Origin: Natronomonas sp.
Lineage (GTDB): Archaea > Halobacteriota > Halobacteria > Halobacteriales > Haloarculaceae
Assembly: GCF_028274965.1 (NCBI RefSeq)
Contig: NZ_JAQCNO010000040.1
Coordinates: 1 to 64,000, forward strand
Length of the DNA: 64,000 bases
Reading direction: 5' to 3'
The notes under the pieces: generated by a model
What the model saw: only the letters and a program-made list of their open reading frames with translations
Database searches by the model: none
Told to the model about the DNA's origin: nothing
Shown here: positions 16,665 through 24,606 of the stretch, one piece after another
Position numbering within the stretch: the first letter of the stretch is position 1
How the letters are laid out: each line of letters begins with the position of its first letter
Position numbers and translations under genes: made by a program

Positions 16665-18419
16665 TCAGTTGTCGAACCGGGACTGGACGAACGGCTGGGT
16701 GTCCTCGACCTCGCCGACCCGGGAGTCCGAGAGGAGGACGGCTTCGGTCTCCTCGAGCGGCACCGAGAGGTTGATCTCCTTCGTCCGGCCGTAGCGGCCC
16801 TTCGAGACGACGACGGCGTTGACGATGCCGAGCATGTCGAGTTCGCTTATCAGGTCTGTGACGCGCCGCTGTGTGAGGACGTCGGCGTCGATCTCCTGAC
16901 AGAGCCGCTTGTAGATGTTGAACACCTCGCCGGTGTTGATGTTGTGGACGCCGTTCTTCTCGAGGAGGATGGTGGCGTAGAGGACGAGTTTCGATTGGGT
17001 CGGCAGCGTCCGGACGACCTCGACGACGCGGTCGAGTTCGATCTTCTGTTGGGCCTTCCGGACGTGGCGTTCCTCGACCGTTTCGGTTCGGTCCCGCTCG
17101 GCGAGCTCGCCGGCCGTCCGGAGCAGATCGAGCGCGCGGCGGGCGTCGCCGTGCTCCTGTGCGGCGAAGGCGGCACAGAGCGGGATGACGTCCTCCGAGA
17201 GGATGTCGGGTTTGAACGCAGTCTCCGCGCGGTGCTGGAGGATGTCGCGGAGTTGGGTGGCGTCGTACGGCGGGAAGACGATCTCCTCCTCGCCGAGGCT
17301 GGATTTGACCCGGGGATCGAGGAAGTCGGTGAACTTGAGATCGTTGGAGATGCCCATGATCGACACCCTGGAGTTCTCGAGTTCCGAGTTCATCCGCGAG
17401 AGATTATACAGCGTGTCGTCCCCGCTTTTCTCGACGAGTTTGTCGATCTCGTCGAGCATGATGACGACCACCCGTTCGTGGTAGTCGACGGCCTCAAAAA
17501 ACGTCGAGTACACCCGGTCGGTGGGCCACCCGGTCATCGGGACCGGGTCGAACTCCGCGAGGTCGGCCTCGAGTTCCTCGATCCGGCCGTCGACGGCGGG
17601 GACGCTGTCGAAGCCGGTGTCCTCGAGGGCGGCCTCGGCGTCGGCCGCCCGCTCTCGGAGTTCGGTGAGCGTTTCGAGGCGCTCTTCGATGTGGGTCTCG
17701 TTGTTCTCGATGAACTTGTTCGCGAGCTGTGCGAGCACGCGGTACTGGGTGTCGGTCACCTCGCAGTTGATGTACTGGACCTCACACGGGACCTCGTACT
17801 TTTTCGAGGTCGTTTCGAGTTCCTCGCTGACGAACTTCGCGCTCGCGGTCTTTCCGGTCCCGGTCTTCCCGTAGATGAGGATGTTCGACGGCGTGTCGCC
17901 CCGGAGCGCCGTCACCAGGATCGTCGCCATGTTGTTGATCTGCTCCTCGCGGTGGGGGAGCTCGTGTGGGGTGTACGAGGGCCGGAGGACCTCCTTGTTC
18001 TCGAAGATCGGCTCGCCCTCGAGGAGGTCGTCGAAGAGCCCGCGGGAGGCCTCGTCGGGTTCGTCGCCGGGGTCGTCCTCGAGATCGAGGTCGTCGAGCG
18101 TGATGTCGTCGGCGAACCTGTTTATCTCGGTGGATCCGGTCGGTCCGTCGGCCGCGGCGTCGGGGTCCGCGTCCGGCGCGTCCGCTTCAGGGCCCAACCC
18201 GGACTGATACCCCTTCGTTTCGTCTGGAGCGTTCGGGTCTGGAACGTTCGTGTCGTCGGACAGCGTCCCTGGGCTCGGGGTTTCACCGTCGGGTACGCCC
18301 GTCTGCTCGTCGGAACCCGTCGCTCCGTTCGACGGCGAGTCGGCGGAACCGTCTTCCCCCGAATCGCCGGACGAGGCGTCCCGTTCCGACCGTCGTTCTC
18401 CGGTGTTTTCGTCTGTCAT
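16665..18419 (-). CDS. orc1: Orc1/Cdc6 replication initiator (oriC1-linked)
   Basis: A 584-residue AAA+ initiator. An acidic disordered N-terminal extension of about 130 residues precedes the AAA+ domain: Walker A in IYGKTGTGKTAS, Walker B in VVIMLDEIDKLV, sensor 1 MGISNDLK, sensor 2 HGDARRALDLLR, then the DNA-binding winged helix. An extra coiled-coil-like insert (ERLETLTELRERAADAEAAL) lies between. This form sits beside the main origin in haloarchaea. An ORB-like box lies just upstream of its start and another inside its 5' coding part, suggesting autoregulation. Confidence 0.92.
   Translation of the reverse strand: MTDENTGERRSERDASSGDSGEDGSADSPSNGATGSDEQTGVPDGETPSPGTLSDDTNVPDPNAPDETKGYQSGLGPEADAPDADPDAAADGPTGSTEINRFADDITLDDLDLEDDPGDEPDEASRGLFDDLLEGEPIFENKEVLRPSYTPHELPHREEQINNMATILVTALRGDTPSNILIYGKTGTGKTASAKFVSEELETTSKKYEVPCEVQYINCEVTDTQYRVLAQLANKFIENNETHIEERLETLTELRERAADAEAALEDTGFDSVPAVDGRIEELEADLAEFDPVPMTGWPTDRVYSTFFEAVDYHERVVVIMLDEIDKLVEKSGDDTLYNLSRMNSELENSRVSIMGISNDLKFTDFLDPRVKSSLGEEEIVFPPYDATQLRDILQHRAETAFKPDILSEDVIPLCAAFAAQEHGDARRALDLLRTAGELAERDRTETVEERHVRKAQQKIELDRVVEVVRTLPTQSKLVLYATILLEKNGVHNINTGEVFNIYKRLCQEIDADVLTQRRVTDLISELDMLGIVNAVVVSKGRYGRTKEINLSVPLEETEAVLLSDSRVGEVEDTQPFVQSRFDN
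18208..18231 (-). promoter_or_regulatory. ORB-like origin recognition box inside orc1
   Basis: The accccttcgtttcg core of the origin boxes, followed by tctggagcg, lies within the 5' part of the orc1 coding sequence. Orientation is the same as the left main ORB at 18876. About 19 of 22 core positions match the main boxes. Confidence 0.55.
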
Positions 18420-18430
18420 GCTCGTGAGAA

Positions 18431-18454
18431 CCCCCTTCGTTTCGGATGGAGTCG
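18431..18454 (-). promoter_or_regulatory. ORB-like origin recognition box in the orc1 leader
   Basis: A cccccttcgtttcgg box followed by atggagtcg, starting 12 bp upstream of the orc1 start codon on the other side of the ATG. Same orientation as the left main ORB. The likely orc1 TATA element (tttattata on the minus strand, near 18562-18572) is about 145 bp upstream of the ATG, so this box would be inside the mRNA leader, well placed for binding by its own product. Confidence 0.55.
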
Positions 18455-18875
18455 CGCCGTCCGACGCCCGGAATACCCCCGATGGCCCGTGACACCCGGT
18501 TCGGCGCGCGTCGGCGTTTCACCGCCCTCTGATTGATGCAGTCGAAACGATGGTCGAACGGTATAATAAACCTTGTCATCGGGTGAGCGTCCTGCTGCCC
18601 CGGGCGTACCACCGCCGTTGCGGGGCTCAACGTTCGCCGATAAGGTAAATACGTCTAAGTGGTCTCGAAAGGCGGACTGTCCGGGCGAACCGGGAACGCG
18701 TCCCGAGGACCAGATCACTCGGATCGCCAGCGACACCGCGGGACGTTCACCGAGAAGCCACCCGGATGTCGCGGCGTGATAGCTCTCATTGGGGCACCAG
18801 CCGAGACTGTGCCGAGTCCGGGGTCGGACTGTGGACACCGGGCAGTTGTCGGATGGCGGGCTGAATGGCGGGTAC

Positions 18876-18905
18876 CCCCCCACCCCTTCGTTTCGAGTGG
18901 AACAG
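18876..18905 (-). promoter_or_regulatory. Left origin recognition box (ORB)
   Basis: Minus-strand box with core gttccactcgaaacgaagg and a following G-rich string. It is an exact 30-bp reverse complement of the right box at 19227-19256, the strongest inverted repeat in the window. Orc1/Cdc6 binds ORBs asymmetrically, with the G-string a haloarchaeal addition. Confidence 0.88.
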
Positions 18906-18929
18906 AGAACGGGTGGGTGGGGGAGGGGT

Positions 18930-19120
18930 CGGGGAGTATTATTTCGTTACTTATAGGGAAAGTTTTAATATAGTGTATGAGAAAATATATCCGTATGACA
19001 AGAACAGCTGAATAGGTTACGCTTCTAGTTACTGTACGGTATGTTCTAGTGTAATTTAATTTATGCTGTCCGTACATTGTTCAAAGGTACTAAAATACAG
19101 TCTGGATGTAATAATGTCGG
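18930..19120. promoter_or_regulatory. AT-rich candidate DNA unwinding element
   Basis: About 190 bp with long A/T runs (for example agttttaatatagtg and gtaatttaatttatg), unlike anything nearby and lying exactly between the two inverted ORBs. It contains no credible ORF. This is where origin melting would be expected. Confidence 0.75.
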
Positions 19121-19226
19121 AAGGACTCCGACAGCCAAACCCGTGCCCTCCTTCGACTCTCCTCCCGTCTCCTGTTCGCAGCGGCTCAAACCCGCCACAT
19201 CCCTTCCCCGCCCACACGCCGTTCGA

Positions 19227-19256
19227 CTGTTCCACTCGAAACGAAGGGGTGGGGGG
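19227..19256 (+). promoter_or_regulatory. Right origin recognition box (ORB)
   Basis: Plus-strand partner of the left ORB: gttccactcgaaacgaagg followed by the G-string ggggtgggggg. Thirty of thirty bases match the reverse complement of 18876-18905; the boxes are separated by 321 bp. Confidence 0.88.
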
Positions 19257-19572
19257 CATGAGGCGGATCGGCAGTACCGTTTCACCACCGCACGTCCCAC
19301 CGCCGTCAGCACCGACGCTGCCTCCGCCCCCGATGCAGACACTGATACCGACCCGACCGGTACCGATCCGACCGGTGCTTCTCGTACCAACGCGTCGCCC
19401 GGCACCCGCCAACGAGCCCGAAACCGGACACCGGGCCAACAACACCGCACTCGTCCGTCGATCGCCCTCCGACTCCGACGGCGGTCCGCGTCCGCGACGG
19501 CGGCTCGACGTATGCCGTCCGTCTGACGTACGCTTAAGTAAATCCGGCGTGGACCTGAAGCAAGAGCGACTC

Positions 19573-19592
19573 CGATTTCGACCCGAAATCGG
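19573..19592. promoter_or_regulatory. Short inverted repeat ahead of oapA
   Basis: An 8-bp inverted repeat, cgatttcg and cgaaatcg separated by 3 bp, lies about 20 bp before the oapA start. A TATA-like cttaagtaaa is farther upstream (about 19532). It could form a hairpin in the mRNA leader or be an operator. Confidence 0.4.
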
Positions 19593-19609
19593 GGGCGTCG
19601 GAGGATGAT

Positions 19610-20251
19610 ATGGGACTGTTAACAACCCTCAAATCGAGCGTTTCCCGGGCGACGTCGAGTCTGTTCGCGGGCGAAGAGACGAAACGGATCGGGATCTACG
19701 GCCCGCCCAACGCCGGCAAGACCACGCTGGCGAACCGTATCGCCCGCGATTGGACCGGCGACGCGGTCGGACCCGAGAGCCACGTGCCACACGAGACGCG
19801 CCGCGCTCGCAGAAAGGAAAACGTCGAGATCAAGCGCAACGGCAAGTCGGTCACCATCGACGTCGTCGACACGCCGGGTGTCACAACGAAGGTCGACTAC
19901 ACCGAGTTCCTCGAACACGACATCGAGAAGGAGGACGCCGTCCGCCGATCCCGCGAGGCGACCGAAGGCGTCGCCGAGGCGATGCACTGGCTCCGGGAGG
20001 ACGTCGACGGGGTGATCTACGTCCTTGACGCCGCCGAGGACCCGTTCACGCAGGTCAACACGATGCTCGTCGGCATCGTCGAGAGCCAGGACCTCCCGGT
20101 GCTCATCTTCGCCAACAAGATCGATCTCGAGGAGGCGAACGTCCAGCGCGTTGCGAACGCGTTCCCGCAACACGAGACGGTACCGCTTTCGGCGCTCGAA
20201 GGCGAAAACATGGACGAAGTGTACGACAAGATAGCGGAGTACTTCGGGTGA
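19610..20251 (+). CDS. oapA: OapA, origin-associated Era/Der-like GTPase
   Basis: A 213-residue GTP-binding protein with G1 GPPNAGKTT, G3 DTPGVTT and G4 NKID, preceded by gaggatgat ahead of the ATG. It fits OapA, the first of three genes flanking oriC1 in haloarchaea. In Haloferax the oap genes have been studied as origin-linked genes; a direct replication role is suspected, not proven. Operon with oapB and oapC, gaps of 4 and 21 bp. Confidence 0.88.
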   Translation: MGLLTTLKSSVSRATSSLFAGEETKRIGIYGPPNAGKTTLANRIARDWTGDAVGPESHVPHETRRARRKENVEIKRNGKSVTIDVVDTPGVTTKVDYTEFLEHDIEKEDAVRRSREATEGVAEAMHWLREDVDGVIYVLDAAEDPFTQVNTMLVGIVESQDLPVLIFANKIDLEEANVQRVANAFPQHETVPLSALEGENMDEVYDKIAEYFG

Positions 20252-20255
20252 CACG

Positions 20256-20741
20256 ATGCCTGAAATAACCGCCAACGACGACCCCGACGACCGCGCTCTC
20301 GACGACGCCGACCCGGGCCGCGAGGACCGCGACCCCGCTCCCGACGATCCCCCCGAAGACGGATCCGACGGCACCGACGACGGCGGGATCCAACTCGACA
20401 TGATAAGCGCCGAACGGATGGAGGGCATGCGGACGATGGAGAAGATCCGGCTCATCCTCGACGGCGTCCACGACGGCAACATCGTCATACTCGAGGAGGG
20501 TCTCGAACCCGACGAGGAGTCGAAGCTCATCGAGGTCACGATGTCGGAGATCAACCCCGACGGGTTCACCGGCATCGAGATCGAAACGTACCCGGGCGAA
20601 CAGAGCGGCGGCGGCGGGCTCCTCGGTCGCCTCATGGGCGGCAACGACGCGAACAAACTCACGGTGATCGGGCCGGCCAACCGGATCGAAACGCTGCACA
20701 AAGACGAGACGCTGATCAGTACGCTCGTGACGCGCACGTGA
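20256..20741 (+). CDS. oapB: OapB, DUF2073 family protein
   Basis: A 161-residue protein with an acidic, disordered first 45 residues and a conserved DUF2073 body (GIQLDMISAERMEGMRTMEK, VHDGNIVILEEGLEPDEESKLIEVTMSEI). The C-terminal NKLTVIGPANRIETLHKDETLIS is typical. Middle gene of the oapABC cluster. No catalytic motif recognised. Confidence 0.88.
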   Translation: MPEITANDDPDDRALDDADPGREDRDPAPDDPPEDGSDGTDDGGIQLDMISAERMEGMRTMEKIRLILDGVHDGNIVILEEGLEPDEESKLIEVTMSEINPDGFTGIEIETYPGEQSGGGGLLGRLMGGNDANKLTVIGPANRIETLHKDETLISTLVTRT

Positions 20742-20762
20742 GACGACCGACATAGCTCCACC

Positions 20763-21761
20763 ATGCCACACCAGTGTACCGGCTGCGGCCGGACGTTCTC
20801 GGACGGATCGAAGGAGATGCTGTCTGGGTGTCCGGACTGCGGCGGCAACACGTTCCAGTTCCGGCCGGCCGATCCGTCGTCCGGCGGCCCCGGCGACGCA
20901 GAGAGCGCGGCCCAAACCGACGCGACCCAAACCGAGACGGGTGACCCTCCCGGCGGCTCCCCGAGCCGACCGGAGACGGACACCTCCTCGGTCGCCGAGA
21001 CCGTCGGGCGGGCGACGACGAAGGTGCGCGATCTCGTTTCGTCGGACCCGACCGGGACGGAACCGGATGCGGACACCGAATGGCCCGACGACTGGGGGAG
21101 CCAACCGACGTCCTCGAACCCCTCGGTTTCGAGTGGAAAACGCGACGCCGAACGGAACGCCGCCGATCGGGACGGCATAATCGACGCCGACGCCCGTCGG
21201 GAGACGCCCGAGGACTCCGAACCGAAGGAAAGCGCCGCCCAGGCGAGCGCCCGAACGGACGTGGTTTCGCCCGACGAACTCCGCTCCGACCCAGACACCC
21301 CCGACACCCCCGACCCAGACACCCCCGACACCCCCGACACCCCCGACCCAGACACCCCCGACACCTCCACTCCCGATACCTCCGAGTTCGATAGCCTTGA
21401 TCCCGTACCCGAGGAAGCCGAACGCCCCGACGGGGAGACTGAAACCAAGGGCGAACGGCCGGAGACCGAGACCGAGGCTGAACGGCCCGAAACGTCGGCA
21501 CAGAACGCCCGAGACGCCCCGGCCCCCGCCTCCGGCGAGATCGTCAGCGAACCGACCGACGAGGACCCCGACCTGGCGGAGCTCCGAGAGCAGCTGAACG
21601 ACCAGTTCGAATCGATCAAGATCATCGAACCGGGGCAATACGAACTCAACCTGATGGAGCTGTACGACCGCGAGGAGTACATCATCGCGCTACAGGAGAA
21701 CGGCCGTTACGTGATCCAGGTCCCCGAGCAGTGGATCGGCGACGATCCCGAGGGCCGCTGA
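20763..21761 (+). CDS. oapC: OapC, zinc-ribbon origin-associated protein
   Basis: A 332-residue protein: an N-terminal zinc ribbon (HQCTGCGRTFSDGS, SGCPDCGGNTFQF), a long acidic low-complexity middle with a PDTPDT/PDPDTP tandem tract (about residues 180-200), and a conserved C-terminal domain of about 70 residues (FESIKIIEPGQYELNLMELY, YVIQVPEQWIG). The layout suits OapC. An ORB-like box lies inside the coding region at 21117-21142. Confidence 0.87.
   Translation: MPHQCTGCGRTFSDGSKEMLSGCPDCGGNTFQFRPADPSSGGPGDAESAAQTDATQTETGDPPGGSPSRPETDTSSVAETVGRATTKVRDLVSSDPTGTEPDADTEWPDDWGSQPTSSNPSVSSGKRDAERNAADRDGIIDADARRETPEDSEPKESAAQASARTDVVSPDELRSDPDTPDTPDPDTPDTPDTPDPDTPDTSTPDTSEFDSLDPVPEEAERPDGETETKGERPETETEAERPETSAQNARDAPAPASGEIVSEPTDEDPDLAELREQLNDQFESIKIIEPGQYELNLMELYDREEYIIALQENGRYVIQVPEQWIGDDPEGR
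21117..21142 (-). promoter_or_regulatory. ORB-like box inside oapC
   Basis: aacccctcggtttcgagtgg, followed by aaaacg, matches 19 of 22 positions of the oriC1 boxes in the same orientation as the left ORB. It lies in the disordered part of the OapC protein, where codons are free to drift, so a DNA-level constraint is plausible. Confidence 0.45.
21296..21372. repeat. Proline-aspartate-threonine repeat tract in oapC
   Basis: Roughly 75 bp of ccagacacccccgac-type units encoding alternating PDTPDT and PDPDTP. It arises by DNA slippage and lies in the disordered linker of OapC. Confidence 0.8.
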
Positions 21762-21789
21762 GTCCGCCGGTTCGATCCGCGGTCGTCGA

Positions 21790-21880
21790 ATCCTCCCGCG
21801 GTCATCACCTCGTCCTGCATCGCATCCTCCCGCGGTCATCACCTCGTTCTGCGTCGTATCCTCCCGCGGTCATCGTGTCG
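21790..21880. repeat. 34-bp tandem repeat, about 2.6 copies
   Basis: Units start at 21790, 21824 and 21858 with core cctcccgcggtcatcacctc. Copies 1 and 2 differ at only a few positions; the third diverges after about 17 bp. It lies in the 244-bp convergent gap between oapC and the second orc/cdc6 gene. No ORF. Confidence 0.85.
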
Positions 21881-22005
21881 CACCTTCCGCGGTCGCCACG
21901 TCCCGTCCAGTCCCGCCAGGCGCCCTCGATACCCGTCTCAGCGTCCGACGGGCCTGTCGCGTTTCGAGCCCTGTCCCCGCCTCCCGGACCCCGTTTCGGG
22001 CCGCG

Positions 22006-23133
22006 TCACTCGTCTTCGAGGCGATCGAGGACCGCCTCGGCGTCGTAGGACAGAGACAGCGCGCGCGACCGACCCCGTCCGTCGACGTCGGTGTACTCGG
22101 CCTCGATCAGCCCGAGCTTTTCGAGTTTGTTGATTATCTCGGAGTACCGCGTGTACCCGAGGTCCGTCCGGTCGCTGAACGCGTCGTAGACGTCGCCGGC
22201 CTGTTCGCCGTCGTGGTCCGCGAGCACGCGAATCAGCGCTGCCTCCGAGTCCGACAGCCCGCGCAGATGCCGCGATAGGTGGACGTACTTCGCCTTCTGG
22301 TAGGCCGTATCGACGTCTTCGATGGCGACGTCCGCCGAGCCGCGCATCTCCGCGTTCAGCCCGGCCCGCCGGAGGAGATCGATCCCGACCCGGAGGTCGC
22401 CCCCGCTGTCGGCCGTGTGCTCCGCGATCCGATCCAGCACGCGCGGCCCCACGGCGCCCTCCCGGAAGCCGCGTTCGACGCGCTCTGTGAGGATGTCTGC
22501 GATCTCCCCCTCGCCGTACGCCCCGAAGTACACCTCCTCCGGGCGAAAGACCGACTGAACCCGGCCGTCCAGCGCCTCGATGACGTCCAACTCGAGGTCC
22601 GACGAGACGATGATGACGCCGATCTTCGCCCCCGAGTGGGCCTCGTGGGCGCGCAACAGCGAGTACAGCGTCTCCGACGCCTCCCCCTCGTAAAAGAGGT
22701 AGTTGACGTCGTCGAGCGCGACTGTGAGGACCTCGTCTTCCTCCACCAACCGGTCGGTGATCTGCCCGAACAGCTTCTTGAAGGAGATCCCCGACGTCGG
22801 CGGTTCGTACTCGAAGAGCCCCTCGAAGAGACGCGAGAACACGGCGTACCGCGTCGAGTCGACCTGACAGTTCACCCGGATCGCCTCGACGTCGTTGACC
22901 CCGGCGAGTTCGTCGAACAGCTTCTGTACGGCCGTCGTCTTCCCGGTTCCGGGCGGCCCCCTCGCCATCACGTTCAGCGGTCGCGAACCGCGAACGGCCG
23001 GCCGGAACGCGTACTTCAGCGTCTCCATTTGCTCGTCCCGGTGGAGAAACGCCTCGGGGAGATAATCGAGTTCGAGGACGTGCTCGTCGCGAAACACCGA
23101 CTCGTCCCACGAGAGCATGTCGTCGTCGGCCAT
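22006..23133 (-). CDS. Second Orc1/Cdc6 family protein, divergent Walker B
   Basis: A 375-residue AAA+ protein of the Orc1/Cdc6 family: Walker A GPPGTGKTTAV, sensor 2 GGDLRVGIDLLRRAG, and a C-terminal winged helix (YTRYSEIINKLEKLGLIEAEY). Walker B reads VALDDVNYLF, so the usual Asp-Glu is Asp-Asp, and sensor 1 is VSSDLEL rather than the ISN type. It lacks the long acidic extension of Orc1. It faces the oap operon tail to tail; its own start region has no recognisable ORB. Confidence 0.85.
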   Translation of the reverse strand: MADDDMLSWDESVFRDEHVLELDYLPEAFLHRDEQMETLKYAFRPAVRGSRPLNVMARGPPGTGKTTAVQKLFDELAGVNDVEAIRVNCQVDSTRYAVFSRLFEGLFEYEPPTSGISFKKLFGQITDRLVEEDEVLTVALDDVNYLFYEGEASETLYSLLRAHEAHSGAKIGVIIVSSDLELDVIEALDGRVQSVFRPEEVYFGAYGEGEIADILTERVERGFREGAVGPRVLDRIAEHTADSGGDLRVGIDLLRRAGLNAEMRGSADVAIEDVDTAYQKAKYVHLSRHLRGLSDSEAALIRVLADHDGEQAGDVYDAFSDRTDLGYTRYSEIINKLEKLGLIEAEYTDVDGRGRSRALSLSYDAEAVLDRLEDE

Positions 23134-23193
23134 TTCACTTTCACCACGCTGCCGCGGGTGTTAAGCCTTCGGGCGACCCCGGAGCAAAACCGG

Positions 23194-23282
23194 ACGCGAC
23201 AGAACGGAACACGACAGAACGGAACACGACAGAACGAAATAAAACAAACCCAAACAGGACAGAACAGGACGGAACGGAACGG
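23194..23282. repeat. 15-bp short tandem repeats upstream of nac
   Basis: About 90 bp built from repeats of acgacagaacggaac, then related aacaggacagaacagg units, unusually A/purine-rich for this genome. It lies between the second orc/cdc6 start and nac. Confidence 0.75.
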
Positions 23283-23335
23283 CCCAGAGAGGACGGACCA
23301 GCAGTCTTTTTGCCCCGTCGAACCCTCTGTAGGGT

Positions 23336-23740
23336 ATGTTCGGAGGAGGCGGCGGACTGAACCCGCGCAAAATGAAGCAGATGATGAACCAGATGGGGAT
23401 CGACCTCGAGGAGATCGACGCCGAGGAGGTCATCATTCGGACCCCCGAGGAGGAACTCGTGTTCCACGACGCCGACGTCCAGCGGATGGACGCCCAGGGT
23501 CAACAGACGTATCAGGTCGTCGGCGACCCCGACAGCCGCCCCCGCGGATCGGACGACGCCGTGACCGACTCCGGCTCCGACTCCGACTCCGCCGATGCGA
23601 GCGCCGTCGCCGGCGACACGGCGTTCTCCGAGGACGACGTTGCGATCGTCGCACAGCGGACCGGCGTCCCCGAGGAGACGGCCCGCGAGGCCTTAGAGGA
23701 GACCGGCGACCTCGCGGCCGCCGTCCAGAAACTCGAGTGA
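23336..23740 (+). CDS. nac: Nascent polypeptide-associated complex protein
   Basis: A 134-residue archaeal NAC. The NAC domain (residues about 5-60: [30 protein letters not shown]) is followed by an acidic linker and a C-terminal UBA domain ([33 protein letters not shown]). NAC binds at the ribosomal exit tunnel and chaperones emerging chains. Its stop overlaps the GTG start of trmI (GTGA), a coupled pair. Confidence 0.93.
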   Translation: MFGGGGGLNPRKMKQMMNQMGIDLEEIDAEEVIIRTPEEELVFHDADVQRMDAQGQQTYQVVGDPDSRPRGSDDAVTDSGSDSDSADASAVAGDTAFSEDDVAIVAQRTGVPEETAREALEETGDLAAAVQKLE

Positions 23741-24528
23741 CGCGGACGGATCGCCGTCTGCTCGTCGTCCGCGGGACCCGCGAGTTCCTGCTCGCCCCGG
23801 GCGACACCCAGGAAACCGATCTCGGCGTCCTCGAACTCCCCGCAGACGTCCGACCGGGAACGGTCGTCGAGACCCACCTCGGCGAGCCGTTCGAGGTCAG
23901 ACGGCTCCGCGGGCCCGACCTCTTCGATCACCTCGAACGCACCGGTACGCCGATGATGCCGCGCGACATCGGCCTCGTCGTCGGCCACACCGGCGTCGCC
24001 GCGGGCGATCGGGTCCTTGACGCCGGAACGGGGACCGGCGTGCTCGCGGCCTATCTCGGCCGCCTCGGCGTCGACGTGGTGACCTACGAGATCGACGCCG
24101 AGTTCGCCGCGGTCGCCCGCGAGAACATGTCGACCGCCGGCGTGGCCGAGGCCGTCGAGGTTCGGACCGGCGATCTGACCGAATCGATCGACGACCTCTC
24201 CGACGGGATCGACGGAATCGACGGAATCGACGGTCTCGGGGCGGGCTTCGATCTCCTCACGCTCGATACGGCCGATGCGCCGACGATCGTCTCTCGCGCG
24301 ACGGAGCTGCTGGCACCCGGCGGCTTCGTCGCCGTCTACTCGCCGTTCGTCGAGGCCGCCCGCGAGGCCGTTGAGGCCGCCCGCGAGGCGGGGCTCTCGG
24401 ACGTCGAGACCCTCGAGACGATCCAACGCGAGATGGACTTCGACGAGCGCGGCTCCAGGCCCTCGACCGCCGGCGTCGGCCACACCGGCTACCTCGTTTT
24501 CGCGCGGTTCCGCCCCCGTCTCGGGTAG
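23737..24528 (+). CDS. trmI: tRNA (adenine-N1)-methyltransferase TrmI
   Basis: A 263-residue methyltransferase. The SAM-binding loop is [15 protein letters not shown], then [17 protein letters not shown]; the preceding [23 protein letters not shown] and the C-terminal [12 protein letters not shown] match archaeal TrmI, which methylates A57/A58 in the T loop. A small [11 protein letters not shown] repeat, absent from the usual family, sits in the catalytic domain. The GTG start overlaps the nac stop by four bases and is in the family position. Confidence 0.88.
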   Translation: MTRTDRRLLVVRGTREFLLAPGDTQETDLGVLELPADVRPGTVVETHLGEPFEVRRLRGPDLFDHLERTGTPMMPRDIGLVVGHTGVAAGDRVLDAGTGTGVLAAYLGRLGVDVVTYEIDAEFAAVARENMSTAGVAEAVEVRTGDLTESIDDLSDGIDGIDGIDGLGAGFDLLTLDTADAPTIVSRATELLAPGGFVAVYSPFVEAAREAVEAAREAGLSDVETLETIQREMDFDERGSRPSTAGVGHTGYLVFARFRPRLG

Positions 24529-24606
24529 CCGCCTCATCCGGTTCCGCTATGAGACGCGCCCCGTTCGGGCCGCGAACAGCCGTCTACCGCCTCTGTCGCC
24601 GAACCG

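Larger units (their letters stand above)
18420..19609. other. Replication origin oriC1
   Basis: A roughly 1.2-kb non-coding region between divergent orc1 and oapA. It contains a perfect 30-bp inverted pair of ORBs (18876-18905 and 19227-19256), each with an adjoining run of G's on the strand reading inward-to-outward, the halophile-specific G-string. Between them, about 18930-19120 is strongly AT-rich, a candidate DNA unwinding element. The orc1/oapABC context is that of the major haloarchaeal chromosomal origin. ORFs in the track across it are not convincing. Confidence 0.9.
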
